Source of the DNA: Lycium barbarum
Lineage: Eukaryota > Streptophyta > Magnoliopsida > Solanales > Solanaceae
Assembly: GCF_019175385.1 (NCBI RefSeq)
Contig: NC_083341.1
Location: 63,273,800-63,337,799, forward strand
DNA length: 64,000 bases
Direction of reading: 5' to 3'
The number at the start of each line of letters is the position of its first letter. Position 1 is the first letter of the stretch. The position numbers were made by a program, and so were the translations under genes. Below the pieces are notes generated by a model. The model did no database searches, was not told the DNA's origin, and saw only the letters and a list, made by a program, of their open reading frames with translations. Positions 8,500 through 23,400 of the stretch are shown here, piece after piece.

Positions 8500-11400
8500 T
8501 ATGTTTAGTTATTAACAGAGGTAACCAATGATATTTAGTGTTAAACAAAGCGATTCAAAGATATTTAGTGATCAATATATTCATCCACTAATATCCTTAA
8601 TGGATTAGACGGTAATCTCATTGATTTGATGGGAAATTCTAAGCGTATACTTCCAAAATCGAGCGATCGTTGGTGTAATTTGATGAGAACAACTTTATCA
8701 GCCCATATTTAGGTGTAAACAAAGAAAACCAATGATATTTATTGTTTACTAAAAGTTCCTAACCAATTTGATGGTATTCTGAGTCAGGATGTATGATCAA
8801 CAAAGCGTATACTTCCCAAATCGAGCGATCGTTGCAGATATTTTATGAGAACTACTTGATTAGCCCATATTTAGGTGTAAACAAAGAAAACCAATGATAT
8901 TTATTGTTTACTAAATGTTTCTAACCAATTTGATGGTATTCTGAGTCAAGATGTATGATCAACAAAGCCTAAACTTCCCAAATCGAGCGATAGTTGGTGT
9001 AATTTGATGAGAACTACTTGATTCGCCCATATTTAGGTGTAAACAAAGAAAACCAATGATATTTATTGTTTACTAAATGTTCCTAACCAATTTGATGGTA
9101 TTCTGAGTCAGGATGTATGATCAACAAAGCGTATACTTCCCAAATCGAGCGATCGTTGGAGAAATTTGATGAGAACTATCTGATTTGCCCATATTTAGGT
9201 GTAAACAAAGAAAACCAATGATATTTATTGTTTACTAAATGTTTCTAACCAATTTGATGGTATTCTGAGTCAGGATGTATGATCAACAAAGCGTATACTT
9301 CCCAAATCGAGCGATCGTTGGAGAAATTTGATGAGAACTACTTGATTAGCCCATATTTAGGTGTAAACAAAGAAAACCAATGATATTTATTGTTTACTAA
9401 ATGTTTCTAACCAATTTGATGGTATTCTGAGTCAGGATGTATGATCAACAAAGCGTATACTTCCCAAATCGAGCGATCGTTGGTAGTAATTTGATGAGAA
9501 CTACTTGATTCGCCCATATTTAGGTGTAAACAAAGAAAACCAATGATATTTATTGTTTACTAAATGTTCCTAACCAATTTGATGGTATTCTGAGTCAGGA
9601 TGTATGATCAACAAAGCGTATACTTCCCAAATCGAGCGATCGTTGGAGAAATTTGATGAGAACTATCTGATTTGCCCATATTTAGGTGTAAACAAAGAAA
9701 ACCAATGATATTTATTGTTTACTAAATGTTTCTAACCAATTTGATGGTATTCTGAGTCAGGATGTATGATCAACAAAGCGTATACTTCCCAAATCGAGCG
9801 ATCGTTGGAGAAATTTGATGAGAACTACTTGATTTGCCCATATTTAGGTGTAAACAAAGAAAACCAATGATATTTATTGTTTACTAAATGTTTCTAACCA
9901 ATTTGATGGTATTCTGAGTCAGGATGTATGATCAACAAAGCGTATACTTCCCAAATCGAGCGATCGTTGGTGTAATTTGATGAGAACTACTTGATTCGCC
10001 CATATTTAGGTGTAAACAAAGAAAACCAATGATATTTATTGTTTACTAAATGTTCCTAACCAATTTGATGGTATTCTGAGTCAGGATGTATGATCAACAA
10101 AGCGTATACTTCCCAAATCGAGCGATCGTTGGAGAAATTTGATGAGAACTATCTGATTTGCCCATATTTAGGTGTAAACAAAGAAAACCAATGATATTTA
10201 TTGTTTACTAAATGTTTCTAACCAATTTGATGGTATTCTGAGTCAGGATGTATGATCAACAAAGCGTATACTTCCCAAATCGAGCGATCGTTGGAGAAAT
10301 TTGATGAGAACTACTTGATTAGCCCATATTTAGGTGTAAACAAAGAAAACCAATGATATTTATTGTTTACTAAATGTTTCTAACCAATTTGATGGTATTC
10401 TGAGTCAGGATGTATGATCAACAAAGCGTATACTTCCCAAATCGAGCGATCGTTGGAGAAATTTGATGAGAACTATCTGATTTGCCCATATTTAGGTGTA
10501 AACAAAGAAAACCAATGATATTTATTGTTTACTAAATGTTCTAACCAATTTGATGGTATTCTGAGTCAGGATGTATGATCAACAAAGCGTATACTTCCCA
10601 AATCGAGCGATCGTTGGAGAAATTTGATGAGAACTATCTGATTTGCCCATATTTAGGTGTAAACAAAGAAAACCAATGATATTTATTGTTTACTAAATGT
10701 TTCTAACCAATTTGATGGTATTCTGAGTCAGGATGTATGATCAACAAAGCGTATACTTCCCAAATCGAGCGATCGTTGGAGAAATTTGATGAGAACTATC
10801 TGATTTGCCCATATTTAGGTGTAAACAAAGAAAACCAATGATATTTATTGTTTACTAAATGTTTCTAACCAATTTGATGGTATTCTGAGTCAGGATGTAT
10901 GATCAACAAAGCGTATACTTCCCAAATCGAGCGATCGTTGGAGAAATTTGATGAGAACTACTTGATTCGCCCATATTTAGGTGTAAACAAAGAAAACCAA
11001 TGATATTTATTGTTTACTAAATGTTCCTAACCAATTTGATGGTATTCTGAGTCAGGATGTATGATCAACAAAGCGTATACTTCCCAAATCGAGCGATCGT
11101 TGGAGAAATTTGATGAGAACTATCTGATTTGCCCATATTTAGGTGTAAACAAAGAAAACCAATGATATTTATTGTTTACTAAATGTTTCTAACCAATTTG
11201 ATGGTATTCTGAGTCAGGATGTATGATCAACAAAGCGTATACTTCCCAAATCGAGCGATCGTTGGAGAAATTTGATGAGAACTACTTGATTCGCCCATAT
11301 TTAGGTGTAAACAAAGAAAACCAATGATATTTATTGTTTACTAAATGTTTCTAACCAATTTGATGGTATTCTGAGTCAGGATGTATGATCAACAAAGCGT

Positions 11401-14400
11401 ATACTTCCCAAATCGAGCGATCGTTGGAGAAATTTGATGAGAACTATCTGATTTGCCCATATTTAGGTGTAAACAAAGAAAACCAATGATATTTATTGTT
11501 TACTAAATGTTTCTAACCAATTTGATGGTATTCTGAGTCAGGATGTATGATCAACAAAGCGTATACTTCCCAAATCGAGCGATCGTTGGAGAAATTTGAT
11601 GAGAACTACTTGATTTGCCCATATTTAGGTGTAAACAAAGAAAACCAATGATATTTATTGTTTACTAAATGTTTCTAACCAATTTGATGGTATTCTGAGT
11701 CAGGATGTATGATCAACAAAGCGTATACTTCCCAAATCGAGCGATCGTTGGAGAAATTTGATGAGAACTATCTGATTTGCCCATATTTAGGTGTAAACAA
11801 AGAAAACCAATGATATTTATTGTTTACTAAATGTTTCTAACCAATTTGATGGTATTCTGAGTCAGGATGTATGATCAACAAAGCGTATACTTCCCAAATC
11901 GAGCGATCGTTGGAGTAAATTTGATGAGAACTACTTGATTCGCCCATATTTAGGTGTAAACAAAGAAAACCAATGATATTTATTGTTTACTAAATGTTCC
12001 TAACCAATTTGATGGTATTCTGAGTCAGGATGTATGATCAACAAAGCGTATACTTCCCAAATCGAGCGATCGTTGGAGAAATTTGATGAGAACTATCTTG
12101 ATTTGCCCATATTTAGGTGTAAACAAAGAAAACCAATGATATTTATTGTTTACTAAATGTTTCTAACCAATTTGATGGTATTCTGAGTCAGGATGTATGA
12201 TCAACAAAGCGTATACTTCCCAAATCGAGCGATCGTTGGAGAAATTTGATGAGAACTACTTGATTTGCCCATATTTAGGTGTAAACAAAGAAAACCAATG
12301 ATATTTATTGTTTACTAAATGTTTCTAACCAATTTGATGGTATTCTGAGTCAGGATGTATGATCAACAAAGCGTATACTTCCCAAATCGAGCGATCGTTG
12401 GAGAAATTTGATGAGAACTATCTTGATTTGCCCATATTTAGGTGTAAACAAAGAAAACCAATGATATTTATTGTTTACTAAATGTTCTAACCAATTTGAT
12501 GGTATTCTGAGTCAGGATGTATGATCAACAAAGCGTATACTTCCCAAATCGAGCGATCGTTGGAGAAATTTGATGAGAACTACTTGATTTGCCCATATTT
12601 AGGTGTAAACAAAGAAAACCAATGATATTTATTGTTTACTAAATGTTTCTAACCAATTTGATGGTATTCTGAGTCAGGATGTATGATCAACAAAGCGTAT
12701 ACTTCCCAAATCGAGCGATCGTTGGTGTAATTTGATGAGAACTACTTGATTCGCCCATATTTAGGTGTAAACAAAGAAAACCAATGATATTTATTGTTTA
12801 CTAAATGTTCTAACCAATTTGATGGTATTCTGAGTCAGGATGTATGATCAACAAAGCGTATACTTCCCAAATCGAGCGATCGTTGGAGAAATTTGATGAG
12901 AACTATCTGATTTGCCCATATTTAGGTGTAAACAAAGAAAACCAATGATATTTATTGTTTACTAAATGTTTCTAACCAATTTGATGGTATTCTGAGTCAG
13001 GATGTATGATCAACAAAGCGTATACTTCCCAAATCGAGCGATCGTTGGTAGTAATTTGATGAGAACTACTTGATTCGCCCATATTTAGGTGTAAACAAAG
13101 AAAACCAATGATATTTATTGTTTACTAAATGTTCCTAACCAATTTGATGGTATTCTGAGTCAGGATGTATGATCAACAAAGCGTATACTTCCCAAATCGA
13201 GCGATCGTTGGAGTAATTTGATGAGAACTACTTGATTCGCCCATATTTAGGTGTAAACAAAGAAAACCAATGATATTTATTGTTTACTAAATGTTCCTAA
13301 CCAATTTGATGGTATTCTGAGTCAGGATGTATGATCAACAAAGCGTATACTTCCCAAATCGAGCGATCGTTGGAGAAATTTGATGAGAACTATCTGATTT
13401 GCCCATATTTAGGTGTAAACAAAGAAAACCAATGATATTTATTGTTTACTAAATGTTTCTAACCAATTTGATGGTATTCTGAGTCAGGATGTATGATCAA
13501 CAAAGCGTATACTTCCCAAATCGAGCGATCGTTGGAGAAATTTGATGAGAACTATCTGATTTGCCCATATTTAGGTGTAAACAAAGAAAACCAATGATAT
13601 TTATTGTTTACTAAATGTTTCTAACCAATTTGATGGTATTCTGAGTCAGGATGTATGATCAACAAAGCGTATACTTCCCAAATCGAGCGATCGTTGGAGA
13701 AATTTGATGAGAACTATCTTGATTAGCCCATATTTAGGTGTAAACAAAGAAAACCAATGATATTTATTGTTTACTAAATGTTCTAACCAATTTGATGGTA
13801 TTCTGAGTCAGGATGTATGATCAACAAAGCGTATACTTCCCAAATCGAGCGATCGTTGGAGAAATTTGATGAGAACTATCTTGATTTGCCCATATTTAGG
13901 TGTAAACAAAGAAAACCAATGATATTTATTGTTTACTAAATGTTTCTAACCAATTTGATGGTATTCTGAGTCAGGATGTATGATCAACAAAGCGTATACT
14001 TCCCAAATCGAGCGATCGTTGGAGTAATTTGATGAGAACTACTTGATTCGCCCATATTTAGGTGTAAACAAAGAAAACCAATGATATTTATTGTTTACTA
14101 AATGTTCCTAACCAATTTGATGGTATTCTGAGTCAGGATGTATGATCAACAAAGCGTATACTTCCCAAATCGAGCGATCGTTGGAGAAATTTGATGAGAA
14201 CTATCTGATTTGCCCATATTTAGGTGTAAACAAAGAAAACCAATGATATTTATTGTTTACTAAATGTTTCTAACCAATTTGATGGTATTCTGAGTCAGGA
14301 TGTATGATCAACAAAGCGTATACTTCCCAAATCGAGCGATCGTTGGAGAAATTTGATGAGAACTACTTGATTAGCCCATATTTAGGTGTAAACAAAGAAA

Positions 14401-17400
14401 ACCAATGATATTTATTGTTTACTAAATGTTTCTAACCAATTTGATGGTATTCTGAGTCAGGATGTATGATCAACAAAGCGTATACTTCCCAAATCGAGCG
14501 ATCGTTGGTGTAATTTGATGAGAACTACTTGATTCGCCCATATTTAGGTGTAAACAAAGAAAACCAATGATATTTATTGTTTACTAAATGTTCCTAACCA
14601 ATTTGATGGTATTCTGAGTCAGGATGTATGATCAACAAAGCGTATACTTCCCAAATCGAGCGATCGTTGGAGAAATTTGATGAGAACTATCTGATTTGCC
14701 CATATTTAGGTGTAAACAAAGAAAACCAATGATATTTATTGTTTACTAAATGTTTCTAACCAATTTGATGGTATTCTGAGTCAGGATGTATGATCAACAA
14801 AGCGTATACTTCCCAAATCGAGCGATCGTTGGAGAAATTTGATGAGAACTACTTGATTAGCCCATATTTAGGTGTAAACAAAGAAAACCAATGATATTTA
14901 TTGTTTACTAAATGTTTCTAACCAATTTGATGGTATTCTGAGTCAGGATGTATGATCAACAAAGCGTATACTTCCCAAATCGAGCGATCGTTGGTAGTAA
15001 TTTGATGAGAACTACTTGATTTGCCCATATTTAGGTGTAAACAAAGAAAACCAATGATATTTATTGTTTACTAAATGTTCCTAACCAATTTGATGGTATT
15101 CTGAGTCAGGATGTATGATCAACAAAGCGTATACTTCCCAAATCGAGCGATCGTTGGAGAAATTTGATGAGAACTATCTGATTTGCCCATATTTAGGTGT
15201 AAACAAAGAAAACCAATGATATTTATTGTTTACTAAATGTTTCTAACCAATTTGATGGTATTCTGAGTCAGGATGTATGATCAACAAAGCGTATACTTCC
15301 CAAATCGAGCGATCGTTGGAGAAATTTGATGAGAACTACTTGATTTGCCCATATTTAGGTGTAAACAAAGAAAACCAATGATATTTATTGTTTACTAAAT
15401 GTTTCTAACCAATTTGATGGTATTCTGAGTCAGGATGTATGATCAACAAAGCGTATACTTCCCAAATCGAGCGATCGTTGGAGAAATTTGATGAGAACTA
15501 TCTTGATTTGCCCATATTTAGGTGTAAACAAAGAAAACCAATGATATTTATTGTTTACTAAATGTTTCTAACCAATTTGATGGTATTCTGAGTCAGGATG
15601 TATGATCAACAAAGCGTATACTTCCCAAATCGAGCGATCGTTGGTAGTAATTTGATGAGAACTACTTGATTCGCCCATATTTAGGTGTAAACAAAGAAAA
15701 CCAATGATATTTATTGTTTACTAAATGTTCCTAACCAATTTGATGGTATTCTGAGTCAGGATGTATGATCAACAAAGCGTATACTTCCCAAATCGAGCGA
15801 TCGTTGGAGTAATTTGATGAGAACTATCTTGATTCGCCCATATTTAGGTGTAAACAAAGAAAACCAATGATATTTATTGTTTACTAAATGTTTCTAACCA
15901 ATTTGATGGTATTCTGAGTCAGGATGTATGATCAACAAAGCGTATACTTCCCAAATCGAGCGATCGTTGGAGAAATTTGATGAGAACTATCTGATTTGCC
16001 CATATTTAGGTGTAAACAAAGAAAACCAATGATATTTATTGTTTACTAAATGTTTCTAACCAATTTGATGGTATTCTGAGTCAGGATGTATGATCAACAA
16101 AGCGTATACTTCCCAAATCGAGCGATCGTTGGAGAAATTTGATGAGAACTACTTGATTTGCCCATATTTAGGTGTAAACAAAGAAAACCAATGATATTTA
16201 TTGTTTACTAAATGTTTCTAACCAATTTGATGGTATTCTGAGTCAGGATGTATGATCAACAAAGCGTATACTTCCCAAATCGAGCGATCGTTGGTGTAAT
16301 TTGATGAGAACTACTTGATTCGCCCATATTTAGGTGTAAACAAAGAAAACCAATGATATTTATTGTTTACTAAATGTTCCTAACCAATTTGATGGTATTC
16401 TGAGTCAGGATGTATGATCAACAAAGCGTATACTTCCCAAATCGAGCGATCGTTGGAGAAATTTGATGAGAACTATCTGATTTGCCCATATTTAGGTGTA
16501 AACAAAGAAAACCAATGATATTTATTGTTTACTAAATGTTTCTAACCAATTTGATGGTATTCTGAGTCAGGATGTATGATCAACAAAGCGTATACTTCCC
16601 AAATCGAGCGATCGTTGGAGAAATTTGATGAGAACTACTTGATTAGCCCATATTTAGGTGTAAACAAAGAAAACCAATGATATTTATTGTTTACTAAATG
16701 TTTCCTAACCAATTTGATGGTATTCTGAGTCAGGATGTATGATCAACAAAGCGTATACTTCCCAAATCGAGCGATCGTTGGAGAAATTTGATGAGAACTA
16801 TCTTGATTTGCCCATATTTAGGTGTAAACAAAGAAAACCAATGATATTTATTGTTTACTAAATGTTTCTAACCAATTTGATGGTATTCTGAGTCAGGATG
16901 TATGATCAACAAAGCGTATACTTCCCAAATCGAGCGATCGTTGGAGAAATTTGATGAGAACTATCTTGATTTGCCCATATTTAGGTGTAAACAAAGAAAA
17001 CCAATGATATTTATTGTTTACTAAATGTTTCTAACCAATTTGATGGTATTCTGAGTCAGGATGTATGATCAACAAAGCGTATACTTCCCAAATCGAGCGA
17101 TCGTTGGAGTAAATTTGATGAGAACTACTTGATTCGCCCATATTTAGGTGTAAACAAAGAAAACCAATGATATTTATTGTTTACTAAATGTTCTAACCAA
17201 TTTGATGGTATTCTGAGTCAGGATGTATGATCAACAAAGCGTATACTTCCCAAATCGAGCGATCGTTGGAGAAATTTGATGAGAACTATCTGATTTGCCC
17301 ATATTTAGGTGTAAACAAAGAAAACCAATGATATTTATTGTTTACTAAATGTTTCTAACCAATTTGATGGTATTCTGAGTCAGGATGTATGATCAACAAA

Positions 17401-20400
17401 GCGTATACTTCCCAAATCGAGCGATCGTTGGAGAAATTTGATGAGAACTACTTGATTTGCCCATATTTAGGTGTAAACAAAGAAAACCAATGATATTTAT
17501 TGTTTACTAAATGTTTCTAACCAATTTGATGGTATTCTGAGTCAGGATGTATGATCAACAAAGCGTATACTTCCCAAATCGAGCGATCGTTGGAGTAAAT
17601 TTGATGAGAACTACTTGATTCGCCCATATTTAGGTGTAAACAAAGAAAACCAATGATATTTATTGTTTACTAAATGTTTCTAACCAATTTGATGGTATTC
17701 TGAGTCAGGATGTATGATCAACAAAGCGTATACTTCCCAAATCGAGCGATCGTTGGAGAAATTTGATGAGAACTATCTGATTTGCCCATATTTAGGTGTA
17801 AACAAAGAAAACCAATGATATTTATTGTTTACTAAATGTTTCTAACCAATTTGATGGTATTCTGAGTCAGGATGTATGATCAACAAAGCGTATACTTCCC
17901 AAATCGAGCGATCGTTGGAGTAATTTGATGAGAACTACTTGATTCGCCCATATTTAGGTGTAAACAAAGAAAACCAATGATATTTATTGTTTACTAAATG
18001 TTTCCTAACCAATTTGATGGTATTCTGAGTCAGGATGTATGATCAACAAAGCGTATACTTCCCAAATCGAGCGATCGTTGGAGAAATTTGATGAGAACTA
18101 TCTGATTTGCCCATATTTAGGTGTAAACAAAGAAAACCAATGATATTTATTGTTTACTAAATGTTTCTAACCAATTTGATGGTATTCTGAGTCAGGATGT
18201 ATGATCAACAAAGCGTATACTTCCCAAATCGAGCGATCGTTGGAGAAATTTGATGAGAACTATCTGATTTGCCCATATTTAGGTGTAAACAAAGAAAACC
18301 AATGATATTTATTGTTTACTAAATGTTTCTAACCAATTTGATGGTATTCTGAGTCAGGATGTATGATCAACAAAGCGTATACTTCCCAAATCGAGCGATC
18401 GTTGGAGAAATTTGATGAGAACTACTTGATTCGCCCATATTTAGGTGTAAACAAAGAAAACCAATGATATTTATTGTTTACTAAATGTTCCTAACCAATT
18501 TGATGGTATTCTGAGTCAGGATGTATGATCAACAAAGCGTATACTTCCCAAATCGAGCGATCGTTGGAGAAATTTGATGAGAACTATCTGATTTGCCCAT
18601 ATTTAGGTGTAAACAAAGAAAACCAATGATATTTATTGTTTACTAAATGTTTCTAACCAATTTGATGGTATTCTGAGTCAGGATGTATGATCAACAAAGC
18701 GTATACTTCCCAAATCGAGCGATCGTTGGAGAAATTTGATGAGAACTACTTGATTCGCCCATATTTAGGTGTAAACAAAGAAAACCAATGATATTTATTG
18801 TTTACTAAATGTTCTAACCAATTTGATGGTATTCTGAGTCAGGATGTATGATCAACAAAGCGTATACTTCCCAAATCGAGCGATCGTTGGAGAAATTTGA
18901 TGAGAACTACTTGATTAGCCCATATTTAGGTGTAAACAAAGAAAACCAATGATATTTATTGTTTACTAAATGTTTCTAACCAATTTGATGGTATTCTGAG
19001 TCAGGATGTATGATCAACAAAGCGTATACTTCCCAAATCGAGCGATCGTTGGAGAAATTTGATGAGAACTACTTGATTCGCCCATATTTAGGTGTAAACA
19101 AAGAAAACCAATGATATTTATTGTTTACTAAATGTTTCTAACCAATTTGATGGTATTCTGAGTCAGGATGTATGATCAACAAAGCGTATACTTCCCAAAT
19201 CGAGCGATCGTTGGAGAAATTTGATGAGAACTACTTGATTTGCCCATATTTAGGTGTAAACAAAGAAAACCAATGATATTTATTGTTTACTAAATGTTTC
19301 TAACCAATTTGATGGTATTCTGAGTCAGGATGTATGATCAACAAAGCGTATACTTCCCAAATCGAGCGATCGTTGGAGAAATTTGATGAGAACTATCTGA
19401 TTTGCCCATATTTAGGTGTAAACAAAGAAAACCAATGATATTTATTGTTTACTAAATGTTTCTAACCAATTTGATGGTATTCTGAGTCAGGATGTATGAT
19501 CAACAAAGCGTATACTTCCCAAATCGAGCGATCGTTGGAGAAATTTGATGAGAACTATCTGATTTGCCCATATTTAGGTGTAAACAAAGAAAACCAATGA
19601 TATTTATTGTTTACTAAATGTTTCTAACCAATTTGATGGTATTCTGAGTCAGGATGTATGATCAACAAAGCGTATACTTCCCAAATCGAGCGATCGTTGG
19701 AGTAAATTTGATGAGAACTACTTGATTCGCCCATATTTAGGTGTAAACAAAGAAAACCAATGATATTTATTGTTTACTAAATGTTTCTAACCAATTTGAT
19801 GGTATTCTGAGTCAGGATGTATGATCAACAAAGCGTATACTTCCCAAATCGAGCGATCGTTGGAGTAATTTGATGAGAACTACTTGATTTGCCCATATTT
19901 AGGTGTAAACAAAGAAAACCAATGATATTTATTGTTTACTAAATGTTCCTAACCAATTTGATGGTATTCTGAGTCAGGATGTATGATCAACAAAGCGTAT
20001 ACTTCCCAAATCGAGCGATCGTTGGAGAAATTTGATGAGAACTATCTGATTTGCCCATATTTAGGTGTAAACAAAGAAAACCAATGATATTTATTGTTTA
20101 CTAAATGTTTCTAACCAATTTGATGGTATTCTGAGTCAGGATGTATGATCAACAAAGCGTATACTTCCCAAATCGAGCGATCGTTGGAGAAATTTGATGA
20201 GAACTATCTTGATTTGCCCATATTTAGGTGTAAACAAAGAAAACCAATGATATTTATTGTTTACTAAATGTTTCTAACCAATTTGATGGTATTCTGAGTC
20301 AGGATGTATGATCAACAAAGCGTATACTTCCCAAATCGAGCGATCGTTGGAGTAATTTGATGAGAACTACTTGATTCGCCCATATTTAGGTGTAAACAAA

Positions 20401-23400
20401 GAAAACCAATGATATTTATTGTTTACTAAATGTTCCTAACCAATTTGATGGTATTCTGAGTCAGGATGTATGATCAACAAAGCGTATACTTCCCAAATCG
20501 AGCGATCGTTGGAGAAATTTGATGAGAACTATCTTGATTTGCCCATATTTAGGTGTAAACAAAGAAAACCAATGATATTTATTGTTTACTAAATGTTTCT
20601 AACCAATTTGATGGTATTCTGAGTCAGGATGTATGATCAACAAAGCGTATACTTCCCAAATCGAGCGATCGTTGGTGTAATTTGATGAGATCTACTTGAT
20701 TCGCCCATATTTAGGTGTAAACAAAGAAAACCAATGATATTTATTGTTTACTAAATGTTCCTAACCAATTTGATGGTATTCTGAGTCAGGATGTATGATC
20801 AACAAAGCGTATACTTCCCAAATCGAGCGATCGTTGGAGAAATTTGATGAGAACTATCTGATTTGCCCATATTTAGGTGTAAACAAAGAAAACCAATGAT
20901 ATTTATTGTTTACTAAATGTTTCTAACCAATTTGATGGTATTCTGAGTCAGGATGTATGATCAACAAAGCGTATACTTCCCAAATCGAGCGATCGTTGGA
21001 GAAATTTGATGAGAACTATCTGATTTGCCCATATTTAGGTGTAAACAAAGAAAACCAATGATATTTATTGTTTACTAAATGTTCCTAACCAATTTGATGG
21101 TATTCTGAGTCAGGATGTATGATCAACAAAGCGTATACTTCCCAAATCGAGCGATCGTTGGAGAAATTTGATGAGAACTATCTGATTTGCCCATATTTAG
21201 GTGTAAACAAAGAAAACCAATGATATTTATTGTTTACTAAATGTTTCTAACCAATTTGATGGTATTCTGAGTCAGGATGTATGATCAACAAAGCGTATAC
21301 TTCCCAAATCGAGCGATCGTTGGAGAAATTTGATGAGAACTATCTTGATTTGCCCATATTTAGGTGTAAACAAAGAAAACCAATGATATTTATTGTTTAC
21401 TAAATGTTTCTAACCAATTTGATGGTATTCTGAGTCAGGATGTATGATCAACAAAGCGTATACTTCCCAAATCGAGCGATCGTTGGAGTAATTTGATGAG
21501 AACTACTTGATTTGCCCATATTTAGGTGTAAACAAAGAAAACCAATGATATTTATTGTTTACTAAATGTTTCTAACCAATTTGATGGTATTCTGAGTCAG
21601 GATGTATGATCAACAAAGCGTATACTTCCCAAATCGAGCGATCGTTGGTGTAATTTGATGAGAACTACTTGATTCGCCCATATTTAGGTGTAAACAAAGA
21701 AAACCAATGATATTTATTGTTTACTAAATGTTCCTAACCAATTTGATGGTATTCTGAGTCAGGATGTATGATCAACAAAGCGTATACTTCCCAAATCGAG
21801 CGATCGTTGGAGAAATTTGATGAGAACTATCTGATTTGCCCATATTTAGGTGTAAACAAAGAAAACCAATGATATTTATTGTTTACTAAATGTTTCTAAC
21901 CAATTTGATGGTATTCTGAGTCAGGATGTATGATCAACAAAGCGTATACTTCCCAAATCGAGCGATCGTTGGAGAAATTTGATGAGAACTACTTGATTAG
22001 CCCATATTTAGGTGTAAACAAAGAAAACCAATGATATTTATTGTTTACTAAATGTTTCTAACCAATTTGATGGTATTCTGAGTCAGGATGTATGATCAAC
22101 AAAGCGTATACTTCCCAAATCGAGCGATCGTTGGTGTAATTTGATGAGAACTACTTGATTCGCCCATATTTAGGTGTAAACAAAGAAAACCAATGATATT
22201 TATTGTTTACTAAATGTTCCTAACCAATTTGATGGTATTCTGAGTCAGGATGTATGATCAACAAAGCGTATACTTCCCAAATCGAGCGATCGTTGGAGAA
22301 ATTTGATGAGAACTATCTGATTTGCCCATATTTAGGTGTAAACAAAGAAAACCAATGATATTTATTGTTTACTAAATGTTTCTAACCAATTTGATGGTAT
22401 TCTGAGTCAGGATGTATGATCAACAAAGCGTATACTTCCCAAATCGAGCGATCGTTGGAGAAATTTGATGAGAACTACTTGATTAGCCCATATTTAGGTG
22501 TAAACAAAGAAAACCAATGATATTTATTGTTTACTAAATGTTCCTAACCAATTTGATGGTATTCTGAGTCAGGATGTATGATCAACAAAGCGTATACTTC
22601 CCAAATCGAGCGATCGTTGGAGAAATTTGATGAGAACTATCTTGATTTGCCCATATTTAGGTGTAAACAAAGAAAACCAATGATATTTATTGTTTACTAA
22701 ATGTTTCTAACCAATTTGATGGTATTCTGAGTCAGGATGTATGATCAACAAAGCGTATACTTCCCAAATCGAGCGATCGTTGGAGAAATTTGATGAGAAC
22801 TATCTGATTTGCCCATATTTAGGTGTAAACAAAGAAAACCAATGATATTTATTGTTTACTAAATGTTTCTAACCAATTTGATGGTATTCTGAGTCAGGAT
22901 GTATGATCAACAAAGCGTATACTTCCCAAATCGAGCGATCGTTGGAGAAATTTGATGAGAACTACTTGATTTGCCCATATTTAGGTGTAAACAAAGAAAA
23001 CCAATGATATTTATTGTTTACTAAATGTTCTGAACCAATTTGATGGTATTCTGAGTCAGGATGTATGATCAACAAAGCGTATACTTCCCAAATCGAGCGA
23101 TCGTTGGAGAAATTTGATGAGAACTACTTGATTAGCCCATATTTAGGTGTAAACAAAGAAAACCAATGATATTTATTGTTTACTAAATGTTTCTAACCAA
23201 TTTGATGGTATTCTGAGTCAGGATGTATGATCAACAAAGCGTATACTTCCCAAATCGAGCGATCGTTGGAGAAATTTGATGAGAACTATCTGATTTGCCC
23301 ATATTTAGGTGTAAACAAAGAAAACCAATGATATTTATTGTTTACTAAATGTTTCTAACCAATTTGATGGTATTCTGAGTCAGGATGTATGATCAACAAA

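Larger units (their letters stand above)
4918..8500 (+). mobile_element. Degenerate Mutator-like element (MULE)
   Basis: A DNA transposon of the Mutator superfamily, identified by its transposase remnants (5460-7872). It begins exactly where the Tekay reverse transcriptase breaks off. Both flanks are made of repeats with the core ACTTGTTGCAACA: about 135-bp units on the left (4917-5340) and 21-bp units on the right (about 8225-8480). The ends resemble each other only loosely in inverted orientation (CACTTGTTGCAACAA against TAGTTGTTGCAGCAA). No convincing 8-10-bp target duplication is visible, because the right end runs into satellite DNA. Boundaries are therefore approximate (within tens of bp). 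Confidence 0.75.
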
